From Neisseria uirgultaei (lineage in GTDB: Bacteria > Pseudomonadota > Gammaproteobacteria > Burkholderiales > Neisseriaceae), in NCBI RefSeq assembly GCF_962719845.1, contig NZ_CAUIYF010000009.1, positions 13,441 to 77,440 of the forward strand: DNA of 64,000 bases, read 5' to 3'. Within the stretch, counting starts at the first letter, position 1, and the number at the start of each line of letters is the position of its first letter. The notes under the pieces are model-generated. The model had not been told where the DNA came from. It did not search any database and saw only the letters and a program-made list of their open reading frames with translations. Positions 33,130 to 42,477 of this stretch are shown here, piece after piece. The translations under genes were made by a program, and so were the position numbers.

Positions 33130-35760
33130 TTACACCACGATGTTCACCAGTCTGCCCGGTACGACGATGATTTTCTTCGCAGGTTTGCCTTCCATGAATT
33201 TCACCGCGCCTTCGGTGGCGAGTGCGGCGGCTTCGAGGTCGGCTTTGGAGGCGTCGGCGGCGACGGTGATTTTGCCGCGCAGTTTGCCATTGACTTGAAC
33301 CATGACTTCGATTTCGGATTTGACCAAGGCGGCTTCATCGACTGTCGGCCAGCCTGCTTTCCACAGTTTAGCGCCGTTCAATTCGCTCCACAGGGTTTCG
33401 CAGATGTGCGGCACGATGGGCCACAACAGGCGTACGGCGGTTTCCAATACTTCTTGGGCGACGGCGCGGCCTTGTTCGCTGCCGGTGTCGGTTTTGTCGT
33501 ATTGGTTGAGCAGTTCCATCACGGCGGCGATGGCGGTGTTGAACTGCTGGCGGCGGCCGTAGTCGTCGCTGACTTTGGCGATGGTGGAATGCAGTTTGTG
33601 GCGCAGGTCTTTGAGTTCTTTAGACAAGCCGTCTTGATTGCCTGCAAACGCTTTGACCGCGCCGCCTTGTTTCAGGTATTCGTAAACGGTACGCCACAGG
33701 CGGCGCAGGAAGCGGTGTGCGCCTTCGACGCCGCTGTCGCTCCATTCGAGGGACTGTTCGGGCGGTGCGGCGAACATCATGAACAGGCGGGCGGTATCCG
33801 CGCCGTAGGCGTTGATCAGCTCTTGCGGATCGACGCCGTTGTTTTTGGACTTGGACATTTTTTCCGTGCCGCTGATGACGACGGGCAGTCCGTCGGCTTT
33901 CAGGACGGCGGAAACAGGGCGGCCTTTGTCGTCAAAAGTCAGCTCGACATCGGCGGGGTTGATCCAGTCTTTGCCGCCTTTGTCGTTTTCGCGGTAGTAG
34001 GTTTCGCAAACAACCATGCCTTGAGTCAGCAGGCGTTCAAATGGTTCGTCAACATTGACCAAGCCTTCGTCGCGCATCAGTTTGGTGAAGAAGCGCGCGT
34101 ACAAGAGGTGCAGAATCGCGTGTTCGATACCGCCGATGTATTGGTCGACCGCGCCCCAGTATTTCGCGGCTTCAGCCGATACCATGCCTTCTGCGAACTT
34201 GGGCGACATATAGCGGAAGAAATACCAGCTTGATTCCATGAAGGTGTCCATGGTGTCGGTTTCGCGTTTCGCCGCACCGCCGCAGCACGGGCAGGCAGTT
34301 TCGTAAAACTCGGGCATTTTTGCCAGCGGCGAACCCATGCCGTCGGGTACGACGTTTTCAGGCAGGACGACGGGCAGTTGGTCGGCTGGGACGGGTACGT
34401 CGCCGCATTTTTCACAATGGACGATGGGAATCGGGCAGCCCCAGTAGCGTTGGCGCGAAATGCCCCAGTCGCGCAGGCGGTATTGGGTTTTCGGTTCTCC
34501 TGCGTCTTGGTTTTGCAGCTTGGCGGCAATGGCATCAAATGCCGTCTGAAAATTCATGCCGTCCAAGTCGCCGCTGTTGACCAATACGCCGTTTTCTTTG
34601 TCGCCGTACCATTCTTGCCATTGGTTTGCGTCGAATGCGTTGTCGCCGACGGCAATGACTTGTTTTTTCGGCAGATTGTATTTGGTGGCGAACTCGAAAT
34701 CGCGTTCGTCGTGCGCCGGAACCGCCATTACCGCGCCGTCGCCGTAGCCCCACAATACATAGTTGGCAATCCACACTTCCAGCTTGTCGCCGTTGAGCGG
34801 GTTGACGACGTAGCGGCCGGTCGGCACACCTTTTTTCTCCATTGTCGCCATATCGGCTTCGGCAACCGAGCCGGCTTTGCACTCGGCGATAAATGCCTGC
34901 AATTCAGGTTTGTCGGAGGCAGCGGCGGTTGCCAGCGGATGCTCGGCGGCAACGGCAACATAAGTCGCGCCCATCAGCGTGTCGGGACGGGTGGTATAAA
35001 CTTGCAGGAATTTCGCGTAATCGCCTTCCAAGCCTTGTTTGCTGTCGTCTGAAACGGCGAAGCGCACGGTCATACCGCGTGATTTGCCGATCCAGTTGCG
35101 CTGCATGGTTTTGACTTGTTCCGGCCAGTGTTCCAGCTTGTCCAAATCGTTGAGCAGCTCTTCGGCGTAATCGGTGATTTTGAAGTAATACATCGGGATT
35201 TCGCGTTTTTCGATCAACGCGCCGGAACGCCAACCGCGTCCGTCGATAACTTGTTCGTTGGCAAGGACGGTTTGGTCGACCGGGTCCCAGTTCACCGTGC
35301 CGTTTTTGCGATAGACGATGCCTTTTTCAAACAGCTTGGTGAACAGCCATTGTTCCCAGCGGTAGTATTCGGGTTTGCAGGTGGCGACTTCGCGCGCCCA
35401 GTCAATTGCAAAACCCAGGCTTTTGAGCTGGGTTTTCATGTATTCGATGTTGTCGTACGTCCAAGCGGCGGGTGCGACATTGTGTTTCATCGCCGCGTTT
35501 TCCGCCGGCATGCCGAACGCGTCCCAACCCATGGGCTGCATGACGTTGAAGCCGTTTAAAAGTTTGAAGCGGCTCAATACGTCGCCGATGGTGTAGTTGC
35601 GCACATGCCCCATGTGCAGCTTACCGCTGGGATAGGGGAACATGGAGAGGCAGTAGTATTTGGGTTTGGAAGCGTCTTCGGAGACGTTGAAAATACGGGC
35701 ATCGTCCCATTTTTTCTGCGCCGCAGGCTCGATGGCGGCGGGCTGGTAATGTTCTTGCAT
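33130..35760 (-). CDS. leuS: Leucyl-tRNA synthetase
   Basis: Class I synthetase, 876 residues. HIGH-type motif HMGHVRN near 48-54, KMSKSKNNG near 620, a zinc-like CEKCG...CPCCGG region and the CP1 editing domain with TTRPDTLMGATY. The start at 35760 (MQEHYQP) gives the usual N-terminus; ATG 35766 is also in frame. One AT-DUS (34539) and one GTCGTCTGAA (35044) lie inside. The foreign-type terminator and the duplicated 3' end suggest that at least its 3' part was imported. Confidence 0.97.
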   Translation of the reverse strand: MQEHYQPAAIEPAAQKKWDDARIFNVSEDASKPKYYCLSMFPYPSGKLHMGHVRNYTIGDVLSRFKLLNGFNVMQPMGWDAFGMPAENAAMKHNVAPAAWTYDNIEYMKTQLKSLGFAIDWAREVATCKPEYYRWEQWLFTKLFEKGIVYRKNGTVNWDPVDQTVLANEQVIDGRGWRSGALIEKREIPMYYFKITDYAEELLNDLDKLEHWPEQVKTMQRNWIGKSRGMTVRFAVSDDSKQGLEGDYAKFLQVYTTRPDTLMGATYVAVAAEHPLATAAASDKPELQAFIAECKAGSVAEADMATMEKKGVPTGRYVVNPLNGDKLEVWIANYVLWGYGDGAVMAVPAHDERDFEFATKYNLPKKQVIAVGDNAFDANQWQEWYGDKENGVLVNSGDLDGMNFQTAFDAIAAKLQNQDAGEPKTQYRLRDWGISRQRYWGCPIPIVHCEKCGDVPVPADQLPVVLPENVVPDGMGSPLAKMPEFYETACPCCGGAAKRETDTMDTFMESSWYFFRYMSPKFAEGMVSAEAAKYWGAVDQYIGGIEHAILHLLYARFFTKLMRDEGLVNVDEPFERLLTQGMVVCETYYRENDKGGKDWINPADVELTFDDKGRPVSAVLKADGLPVVISGTEKMSKSKNNGVDPQELINAYGADTARLFMMFAAPPEQSLEWSDSGVEGAHRFLRRLWRTVYEYLKQGGAVKAFAGNQDGLSKELKDLRHKLHSTIAKVSDDYGRRQQFNTAIAAVMELLNQYDKTDTGSEQGRAVAQEVLETAVRLLWPIVPHICETLWSELNGAKLWKAGWPTVDEAALVKSEIEVMVQVNGKLRGKITVAADASKADLEAAALATEGAVKFMEGKPAKKIIVVPGRLVNIVV

Positions 35761-36024
35761 GGTCATTCTGTTTTTCGCTTGAAAACGTTAGGAATTTAAA
35801 GGAGGAATTATAACAGGTTGCCGATGCCGGCGAATCGGCAAATTGCCGGCAGGATACGTAAATTCGCACGCGCATCATTCCGTATGCCGTACAAGTACAC
35901 CGCGTTTACTGATACGCACGTTTTTTATGCTAATATTACAAACCAAAATCAAACGTTTAAACTCCCTGTAACAAGTCTGCCAAATCAGACGGCAAACAGG
36001 TATCAGACAAAAAGGACTTTGCAC

Positions 36025-36540
36025 ATGAAAACAAAACAAATCGTTAAACTTGGCTTAGCAGTATTGGCAACCGGCGTTCTGTCTGCCTGCGCAACCAAAA
36101 GCAACGTCAAAGCCGACGGCACGACCGACAATCCGGTTTTCCCGAAACCCTATTCCGTAACGCTCGACAACAAGCGCGGTACATTCCCGACTTATGACGA
36201 ACTGGATCAGATGCACCCCGGCCTGACCAAAGACGACATCTACAAAATCCTGGGCCGCCCGCATTACGATGAAGGCATGTACGGCGTACGCGAATGGGAT
36301 TACCTGTTCCACTTCCATACCCCAGGCGTGGGTATCGACCCTGAAAACACTTCCGGCGTAGAAGGCGTTACCACCTGCCAATACAAAGTGGTTTTCGATA
36401 AAGACAAATTTGCCCGCAGCTTCTACTGGAATCCCGTATTCCCGAAAGATGCCGTCTGTCCGCCGCCCGCACCCAAAGCCGAGCCGCAAGTCATCATCCG
36501 CGAAATCGTACCGGCAAAACCGAAACGTATCCGCCAATAA
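36025..36540 (+). CDS. BamE/SmpA-like outer-membrane lipoprotein
   Basis: 171-residue lipoprotein: signal peptide KLGLAVLATGVLSAC with Cys about 20, then FPTYDELDQMHPGLTKDDIYKILGRPHYDEG, the SmpA/OmlA fold signature, and a basic Pro-rich tail (PAKPKRIRQ). Start at 36025 follows AAAGGAC; the longer frame from 35818 is not supported. Related meningococcal proteins are surface-exposed antigens. Function beyond the fold is inferred. Confidence 0.85.
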   Translation: MKTKQIVKLGLAVLATGVLSACATKSNVKADGTTDNPVFPKPYSVTLDNKRGTFPTYDELDQMHPGLTKDDIYKILGRPHYDEGMYGVREWDYLFHFHTPGVGIDPENTSGVEGVTTCQYKVVFDKDKFARSFYWNPVFPKDAVCPPPAPKAEPQVIIREIVPAKPKRIRQ

Positions 36541-36546
36541 TACGCA

Positions 36547-36990
36547 ATGCCGCCCCGCCTGCTTTCAGGGATATTGTGCTGCCTGCTGACGGCTTCCCCC
36601 GTATTCGCACAAGGGCAGCCGGATGCGGTCAATGCCTATATCCAAAAGAAAAAAGTCATCGTCGATACATCCAAAGCGGAACTCTGTTTTGCCGATGACA
36701 GGCAGTGCCACCCCGTCCTCATCGGTGTTGCCACGCCCAAGGGGACGTTCGGGCTGACGCTGAACAGTACCGACAAGCCCGGATACGGCGGCGAAGTCAT
36801 CGGTTTCAAACAGGAGGGCGACTTTCTTTTCGCCCTGCACCGCGTTTGGAATCAGATACCGTCGGAAAGGCGGAACGAACGTATCGCCTCCCCGTCCGTG
36901 TCCGACAGGATTATGACCAACGGCTGCATCAACGTCAGCGATGCGGTGTATGAAAAACTGCGTCATTATTTCGTATTGGAAGTGATTTGA
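36547..36990 (+). CDS. YkuD-type L,D-transpeptidase-like protein
   Basis: 147 residues with signal peptide (LLSGILCCLLTASPVFAQG). The YkuD catalytic region has His in FALHRVWNQ and Cys in MTNGCINVSDAVYEKL, preceded by PKGTFGLTLN. The family normally cross-links or anchors peptidoglycan with Cys/His. The short length means only the catalytic core is present. It starts 6 bases after the lipoprotein stop, so the two are likely cotranscribed. Confidence 0.8.
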   Translation: MPPRLLSGILCCLLTASPVFAQGQPDAVNAYIQKKKVIVDTSKAELCFADDRQCHPVLIGVATPKGTFGLTLNSTDKPGYGGEVIGFKQEGDFLFALHRVWNQIPSERRNERIASPSVSDRIMTNGCINVSDAVYEKLRHYFVLEVI

Positions 36991-37158
36991 AACAGACGGA
37001 TACCGCACGCGCCGGTATCCGTTTTCACATTGCCCCGATGCCTGAAACAGACTGTCCGCCACGTCATGCCGTCTGAAACCGGCGCAGGTGCCGCCAAGCC
37101 TTCAGACGGCATTGTCCGCCTGCTCCGACCGAACAACAACCATCTTTGGGAGAACCTT

Positions 37159-39216
37159 ATGCCCGAACAAAACCGCATCCTCTGCCGCGAACTGAGCCTG
37201 CTAGCATTCAACCGCCGCGTGTTGGCGCAGGCGGAAGACAGAAACGTCCCCCTTTTGGAACGCCTGCGCTTCCTGTGCATCGTGTCGTCCAATCTTGACG
37301 AGTTTTTCGAAGTCCGCATGGCGTGGCTCAAGCGTGAAAACAAGCTGCACCCCCGGCGCAGGCTGGACAACGGCAAAATGCCGTCTGAAACCATCACCGA
37401 CGTTACCGAAGCGGCACGCTCCCTGATACGGCACCAGTACGACCTGTTCAACAACGTCCTTCAGCCCGAGCTGGCGCGGGAAGGCATCCATTTTTACCGC
37501 CGCCGCAATTGGACGGGCGCGCAGAAAAAATGGATCGAAGACTATTTCGACCGCGAACTGCTGCCGATTCTGACCCCCATCGGCCTTGACCCTTCCCACC
37601 CCTTCCCGCGCCCGCTGAACAAATCGCTCAACTTCGCCGTAGAACTCGACGGCACAGACGCATTCGGCAGGCCTTCGGGTATGGCGATTGTCCAAGCACC
37701 GCGCATCCTGCCGCGCGTTGTCCCCCTGCCGTCCGAACTGTGTGGCGGCGGACACGGCTTCGTCTTCCTGTCGTCCATCCTCCACACCCACGTCGGCAAA
37801 CTTTTCCCGGGCATGAACGTCAAAGGCTGCCACCAGTTCCGCCTCACGCGCGACAGCGATTTGAACGTCGATGAAGAAGACGTGCAAAACCTCCGCGCCG
37901 CCATTCAAAACGAACTGCACGACCGCGAATACGGCGACGGCGTGCGGCTCGAAGTCGCCGACACCTGTCCCGCCTACATCCGCGACTTTCTGCTCGCGCA
38001 ATTCAGGCTGACCGCCGCCGAACTCTATCAGGTCAAAGGCCCGGTCAACCTCGTGCGCCTCAACGCCGTCCCCGATTTGGTCAACCGCCCCGATTTGAAA
38101 TTCCCGCCGCACACGCCGGGCCGTCTGAAAGCCTTGGGCAAAAACAGCCCGATCTTCGATTTGGTGCGCCAATCGCCCATCCTTCTGCACCATCCGTACC
38201 AGTCCTTCGACCCCGTCGTCCATATGATACGCGAAGCCGCCGCAGACCCCGCTGTCCTTGCCGTCAAAATGACCATCTACCGCACCGGCAGCAATTCCGA
38301 ACTCGTACGCGCCTTGATGAAGGCCGCGTTGGCAGGCAAACAGGTTACCGTCGTGGTCGAACTGATGGCGCGTTTTGATGAGGCCAACAACGTCAACTGG
38401 GCGCAACAGCTTGAAAATGCAGGTGCACACGTCGTTTACGGCGTGTTCGGCTACAAAGTCCACGCCAAAATGGCACTCATCATCCGCCGCGAAGACGGCG
38501 TGCTCAAGCGTTACGCCCACCTCGGCACGGGCAACTACCACCAAGGCACATCGCGCATCTACACTGACTTCGGCATCATTACCGACGACGAACAAATCAC
38601 CGCCGATGTGAACACATTGTTCATGGAAATCACAGGCTTGGGCAAGCCGGGCCGTCTGAACAAACTCTACCAAAGTCCGTTTACCCTGCACAAAATGGTC
38701 ATCAACCGCATCAGGCAGGAAACCGCACACGCCAAAGCCGGCAAACCGGCGCGGATTACCGCCAAGATGAATTCGCTCATCGAACCGACCGTCATCGAAG
38801 CCCTGTATCGGGCAAGCGCGGCAGGCGTGCAAATCGATTTGATTGTGCGCGGTATGTGCACCTTGCGCCCGGGTGTAAAAGGCTTGTCCGAAAACATCCG
38901 CGTCCGCTCCATCGTCGGCAGGCAGCTCGAACACGCGCGCGTGTATTGCTTCCACAACAACGGCGCGGACGATACCTTTATCTCCAGCGCGGATTGGATG
39001 GGGCGCAACTTCTTCCGCCGCATCGAAACCGCCACGCCGATTGCCGCGCCCGAACTCAAAAAACGCGTCATCCGCGAAGGTTTGGAAATGGCACTGGACG
39101 ACAACACCCATGCATGGCTGATGCAGCCGGACGGCAGCTATATCAGGGCTACACCTGCCGAAGGCGAATCCGAAGCCGACCTGCAAAACGATTTGTGGGA
39201 TTTGCTCGGAGGCTGA
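37159..39216 (+). CDS. ppk: Polyphosphate kinase
   Basis: 685-residue enzyme making polyphosphate from ATP, linked to serum resistance in meningococcus. Ordered domains: N-terminal (NRILCRELSLLAFNRRVL), head, and two phospholipase-D-like C-domains with YKVHAKMALI carrying the autophosphorylated His and a second His near LEHARVYCFHNNG. ATG 37159 follows GGGAG; the extended frame from 37030 reads DUS sequences and is rejected. Confidence 0.96.
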   Translation: MPEQNRILCRELSLLAFNRRVLAQAEDRNVPLLERLRFLCIVSSNLDEFFEVRMAWLKRENKLHPRRRLDNGKMPSETITDVTEAARSLIRHQYDLFNNVLQPELAREGIHFYRRRNWTGAQKKWIEDYFDRELLPILTPIGLDPSHPFPRPLNKSLNFAVELDGTDAFGRPSGMAIVQAPRILPRVVPLPSELCGGGHGFVFLSSILHTHVGKLFPGMNVKGCHQFRLTRDSDLNVDEEDVQNLRAAIQNELHDREYGDGVRLEVADTCPAYIRDFLLAQFRLTAAELYQVKGPVNLVRLNAVPDLVNRPDLKFPPHTPGRLKALGKNSPIFDLVRQSPILLHHPYQSFDPVVHMIREAAADPAVLAVKMTIYRTGSNSELVRALMKAALAGKQVTVVVELMARFDEANNVNWAQQLENAGAHVVYGVFGYKVHAKMALIIRREDGVLKRYAHLGTGNYHQGTSRIYTDFGIITDDEQITADVNTLFMEITGLGKPGRLNKLYQSPFTLHKMVINRIRQETAHAKAGKPARITAKMNSLIEPTVIEALYRASAAGVQIDLIVRGMCTLRPGVKGLSENIRVRSIVGRQLEHARVYCFHNNGADDTFISSADWMGRNFFRRIETATPIAAPELKKRVIREGLEMALDDNTHAWLMQPDGSYIRATPAEGESEADLQNDLWDLLGG

Positions 39217-39239
39217 CCCGTACCGCCCCAATCAAAAAC

Positions 39240-39275
39240 CATGCCGTCTGAAACCTTTCCGTTTCAGACGGCATG
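39240..39275. terminator. DUS hairpin terminator of ppk
   Basis: CATGCCGTCTGAAAC pairs with GTTTCAGACGGCATG, then TTTT. Confidence 0.85.
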
Positions 39276-39390
39276 GTTTTGCAGCAATCCAAACAGGGCG
39301 GACTGGAATCAAAAACACACCTTCGCCATTTCCGCACAAGCACTTCCCCTATACGCTCCCAACCCCGATCCGCCGCATTCCAGACGGCAT

Positions 39391-39545
39391 TATAGTGGAT
39401 TAACAAAAATCAGGGCAAGGCGACGAAGCCGCAGACAGTACAGATAGTACGGAACCGATTCACTTGGTGCTTCAGCACCTTAGAGAATCGTTCTCTTTGA
39501 ACTAAGGCGAGACAACGCCGTACTGGTTTTTGTTAATCCACTATA
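39391..39545 (+). mobile_element. Correia element, 155 bp
   Basis: Full-length copy with TATAGTGG and CCACTATA ends and the CTTCAGCACCTTAG core, between ppk and dnaN. It directly abuts an isolated AGACGGCAT. Confidence 0.92.
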
Positions 39546-39632
39546 CCTTTCCGACAGCCGAACAAAACCCCGAATCCGTCTGCACGGTTCGGGTGCATAT
39601 CTCCAATACGGGCATCGTGTTCCGGAAAACCG

Positions 39633-40736
39633 TCAAATCCGCATCGGCATCACAATATATTTAAAATTCGGATTGTTCGGCACAGTAAACAGCGTCGAGC
39701 GGTTGGCATCGCCGAAAGCAAGCTGCATATCGTCGGAATGAATATTTCGCAACACGTCCATCAGATAGCCGATATTGAAACCGGCTTCCAATTCCCCGCC
39801 CTGATAGGCGATTTCGATTTCTTCGCGGGCTTCCTCCTGCTCGTTGTTGCTGCACACGACGCTCAACAGACCGGGTTGCAGGAACAGGCGCGCGCCACGG
39901 AATTTTTCGTTGGCAAGAATGGACACACGTTCCAGCGCACCCAAAAGTTCGGCACGGGACAAAACGAAAATCTTGTCGTTGTCCAAAGGAATCACGCGGT
40001 TGAAATCGGGGAATTTGCCGTCGATGACCTTGCTGACGATGGTCGTGCCGTTGCATTGGAAACGCACCTGCTTGTCCAGCAGCTCGATTTGAATCGGATC
40101 GTCGGGGTTGTTCAACAGTTTGAACAGTTCCAGCACCGTTTTGCGCGGCAAAATCACTTCGGCGCGCGGCAAATCCGCATCAATCGCGCAGGCGGCATAG
40201 GCAAGGCGGTGTCCGTCGGTCGCCACAAGGCGCAACTGGCCGCCCTCAACCTGCATCAGCAGACCGTTGAGATAATAGCGGATGTCCTGCACCGCCATGC
40301 TGTACTGCACTTGCGACAGCATGGTTTTGAAACGCTCCTGCTCCAGTGAGAAAGTCGTGCTGATGTCCTCGCCGACATTCATCATCGGAAAATCGGCGGC
40401 AGGCAGGGTCTGAAGTGCAAAACGCGATTTGCCCGCCTTCAGCGTCAGACGGCTGTCGTCCCAATCCAGCGACACCAGCGCACCGGCAGGCAGCGCACGC
40501 AAAATGTCCTGAAATTTCTTGGCATTGGTGGTGATGCGGAAGTCGCCCGCGCCGCCCTCGGGACCTGCAGTGTCGATTTGGATTTCCAAATCGGTTGCCA
40601 AAAGCTGGGTCTGACCGCCCCTGCCCCCAATCAGGACGTTGGACAGGATGGGCAGGGTGTGGCGGCGTTCGACGATGCCGGTAACGGCTTGCAGCGGCTT
40701 GAGCAGGCTGTCGCGTTCGGCTTGTAAAATCAACAT
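39633..40736 (-). CDS. dnaN: DNA polymerase III beta sliding clamp
   Basis: 367-residue processivity clamp of three beta-clamp domains. MLILQAERDSLLKPLQAVTGIVERRHTLPILSNVLI is the standard N-terminus; the C-terminus ends KYIVMPMRI with the conserved MPMRL-type tail. Lies downstream of dnaA in the same direction, separated by a short Correia element. Confidence 0.97.
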   Translation of the reverse strand: MLILQAERDSLLKPLQAVTGIVERRHTLPILSNVLIGGRGGQTQLLATDLEIQIDTAGPEGGAGDFRITTNAKKFQDILRALPAGALVSLDWDDSRLTLKAGKSRFALQTLPAADFPMMNVGEDISTTFSLEQERFKTMLSQVQYSMAVQDIRYYLNGLLMQVEGGQLRLVATDGHRLAYAACAIDADLPRAEVILPRKTVLELFKLLNNPDDPIQIELLDKQVRFQCNGTTIVSKVIDGKFPDFNRVIPLDNDKIFVLSRAELLGALERVSILANEKFRGARLFLQPGLLSVVCSNNEQEEAREEIEIAYQGGELEAGFNIGYLMDVLRNIHSDDMQLAFGDANRSTLFTVPNNPNFKYIVMPMRI

Positions 40737-40758
40737 TTTCGCTCCTTAAATCGGTTTG

Positions 40759-40865
40759 TATAGTGGATTAAATTTAAATCAGGACAAGGCGACGAAGCCG
40801 CAGACAGTACAAATAGTACGGCAAGGCGAGGCAACGCCGTACTGGTTTAAATTTAATCCGCTATA
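40759..40865. mobile_element. Internally deleted Correia element, 107 bp, between dnaA and dnaN
   Basis: TATAGTGGATTAAATTTAAATC and inverted end GATTTAAATT-type TTTAATCCGCTATA. It lacks the CTTCAGCACC core and so is the short class. Its ends differ from the other copies (AAATTTAAAT rather than ACAAAAAT), so it belongs to another subfamily. Confidence 0.9.
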
Positions 40866-40920
40866 TCTTTACCCTTCGGACGGCATGGGCAATATCATGC
40901 CGTCTGAAAGGCGTGTCCGG

Positions 40921-42477
40921 TCAGTTTTGAATCAAAATCAGCAGTTTCTCATAATCCTGCGCCAACTCGGGGTCTTCCTCGCGCAGTTTCGCCACCGCCC
41001 TGATGCCGTGCATGACGGTCGTATGGTCGCGTCCGCCGAACGAATCGCCGATAGACGGCAGGCTCAAAGTGGTCAGTTCTTTGGTCAGGCTCATGGCAAC
41101 CTGACGCGGACGGGCAATGTTGCGCGTACGTTTTTTGCCGAGTACGTCGCTGATTTTGATGCGGTAATATTTCGCCACCGCATCGATGATGATGTCGGCG
41201 GTGATGACTTTGTGCTTCTCCGCAATAATGTCCTGCAAAGCGGTACGCGCCAAATCGATGTCGATGACGGGACGGTTCATAAAGCGGCTGCTCGCTCCGA
41301 CACGGTTGAACGCGCCTTCAAGCTCGCGCACGTTGGAACGGATCAGGTTGGCAATGAACAGCGCGGCTTCGTCTTCGATACTGATGCCCGCCGCTTCCGC
41401 CTTTTTCTGCAAAATGGCGATACGCATTTCCAATTCGGGCGGCTCGAGTTCCAAAGTCAGCCCCCATGAAAAACGGGATTTGAGGCGGTCATCCATACCT
41501 TCGATTTTGGCGGGTAAAACATCGCAAGTGAGGATGAGCTGTTTTTTCTCGTTGTGGAAATGGTTGTACAGATAGAAAAACTCTTCCATCGTACGGTCTT
41601 TGCCTTTGATGAACTGGATGTCGTCGATAATCAGCAGGTCGTATTGCTTGTATTGCTGTTTGAACACGTCGTAAGTGTTGTTGCGCACGGCTTTCATGAA
41701 GCTGCGGATATAATCGTCCGAATGCATATAGCGTACTTTCGCGTCGGGACGGTTTTTCAAAAGCTCGTTGCCGATGGCTTGCACCAGGTGGGTTTTGCCC
41801 AAACCCGTGCTGCCGTACAGGAAAAACGGGTTGTAACTCTGTCCCGGACTTTCCGCAATCGCCTGCGCCGCCGCCGCTGCAAGGCGGTTGCCCTTGCCTT
41901 CGACCAATGTGCCGAACGTGTAATCGCGCGACAGGTTGGTCTGCTCGTAACGCGCCTCTTCCGCACCGGCCTGCGCGTCCGTCCGTGCTTTGGCAACTGC
42001 CGCCGATTCCGGACGGGAAGCAGGTTCGGCAGTATGGCGCGGCTCATGCGGGAGGTTTTTCATACGTTCTGCCAAAATATCCGCCGCCGTTTTCGACGCA
42101 GCGGGTTTGACAGGCTCTTCAGACGGCAGCTCGTCCAACAGAACCTCCTGCACGGGCATCCCCTCCGACACCGCGTGCAAGGACGGCTCGGCAGGTTCGA
42201 CAGCACTTTCAACCGCCGCCATCTCATAACGCACGCCTTCTCCCGGTTTGAATACGAAGGCGGAACGGCCGGCAGCCAACTCTTCCCTCACTGCTTCTAT
42301 TTTTCCGGCAAACTGGCTCTTGAGCATATTGCAGGCAAACTGGTTCTTGCCGTACACCACCCATAGCCCCCCCTCCTCACCGACGGTAAGGGGCGCAATC
42401 CATTGCGCAAACTGCCCGTGAGGCAACATATCGTGAAGACGGCGGAGGCACAGCGGCCAAAACTCTGCTAATGTCAT
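40921..42477 (-). CDS. dnaA: Chromosomal replication initiator DnaA
   Basis: 518 residues: domain I (1-90), a long variable Ala/Glu-rich linker (about 100-185), AAA+ domain with Walker A GSTGLGKTHL, Walker B LLIIDDIQF, sensor DDRLKSRFSWGL, and domain IV with RPRQVAMSLTKELT and FGGRDHTTVMHGIRAV for DnaA-box binding. The linker coding DNA has a G7 run near 42366. Upstream lie two consensus DnaA boxes. Confidence 0.97.
   Translation of the reverse strand: MTLAEFWPLCLRRLHDMLPHGQFAQWIAPLTVGEEGGLWVVYGKNQFACNMLKSQFAGKIEAVREELAAGRSAFVFKPGEGVRYEMAAVESAVEPAEPSLHAVSEGMPVQEVLLDELPSEEPVKPAASKTAADILAERMKNLPHEPRHTAEPASRPESAAVAKARTDAQAGAEEARYEQTNLSRDYTFGTLVEGKGNRLAAAAAQAIAESPGQSYNPFFLYGSTGLGKTHLVQAIGNELLKNRPDAKVRYMHSDDYIRSFMKAVRNNTYDVFKQQYKQYDLLIIDDIQFIKGKDRTMEEFFYLYNHFHNEKKQLILTCDVLPAKIEGMDDRLKSRFSWGLTLELEPPELEMRIAILQKKAEAAGISIEDEAALFIANLIRSNVRELEGAFNRVGASSRFMNRPVIDIDLARTALQDIIAEKHKVITADIIIDAVAKYYRIKISDVLGKKRTRNIARPRQVAMSLTKELTTLSLPSIGDSFGGRDHTTVMHGIRAVAKLREEDPELAQDYEKLLILIQN

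Larger units (their letters stand above)
39217..39632. other. ppk-dnaN intergenic region
   Basis: Convergent space with a DUS terminator and a full Correia element. No gene is seen. Confidence 0.7.

Noticed and set aside
33115..34233. A 372-codon plus-strand frame opposite leuS
   Set aside because: Antisense shadow of leuS without start signal or family pattern.
37201..39231. A 676-codon open frame on the minus strand opposite ppk
   Set aside because: Antisense shadow of a clear ppk gene; no RBS, no known motif, His/Arg/Phe-rich composition typical of reverse-frame translation in this GC-rich coding DNA.
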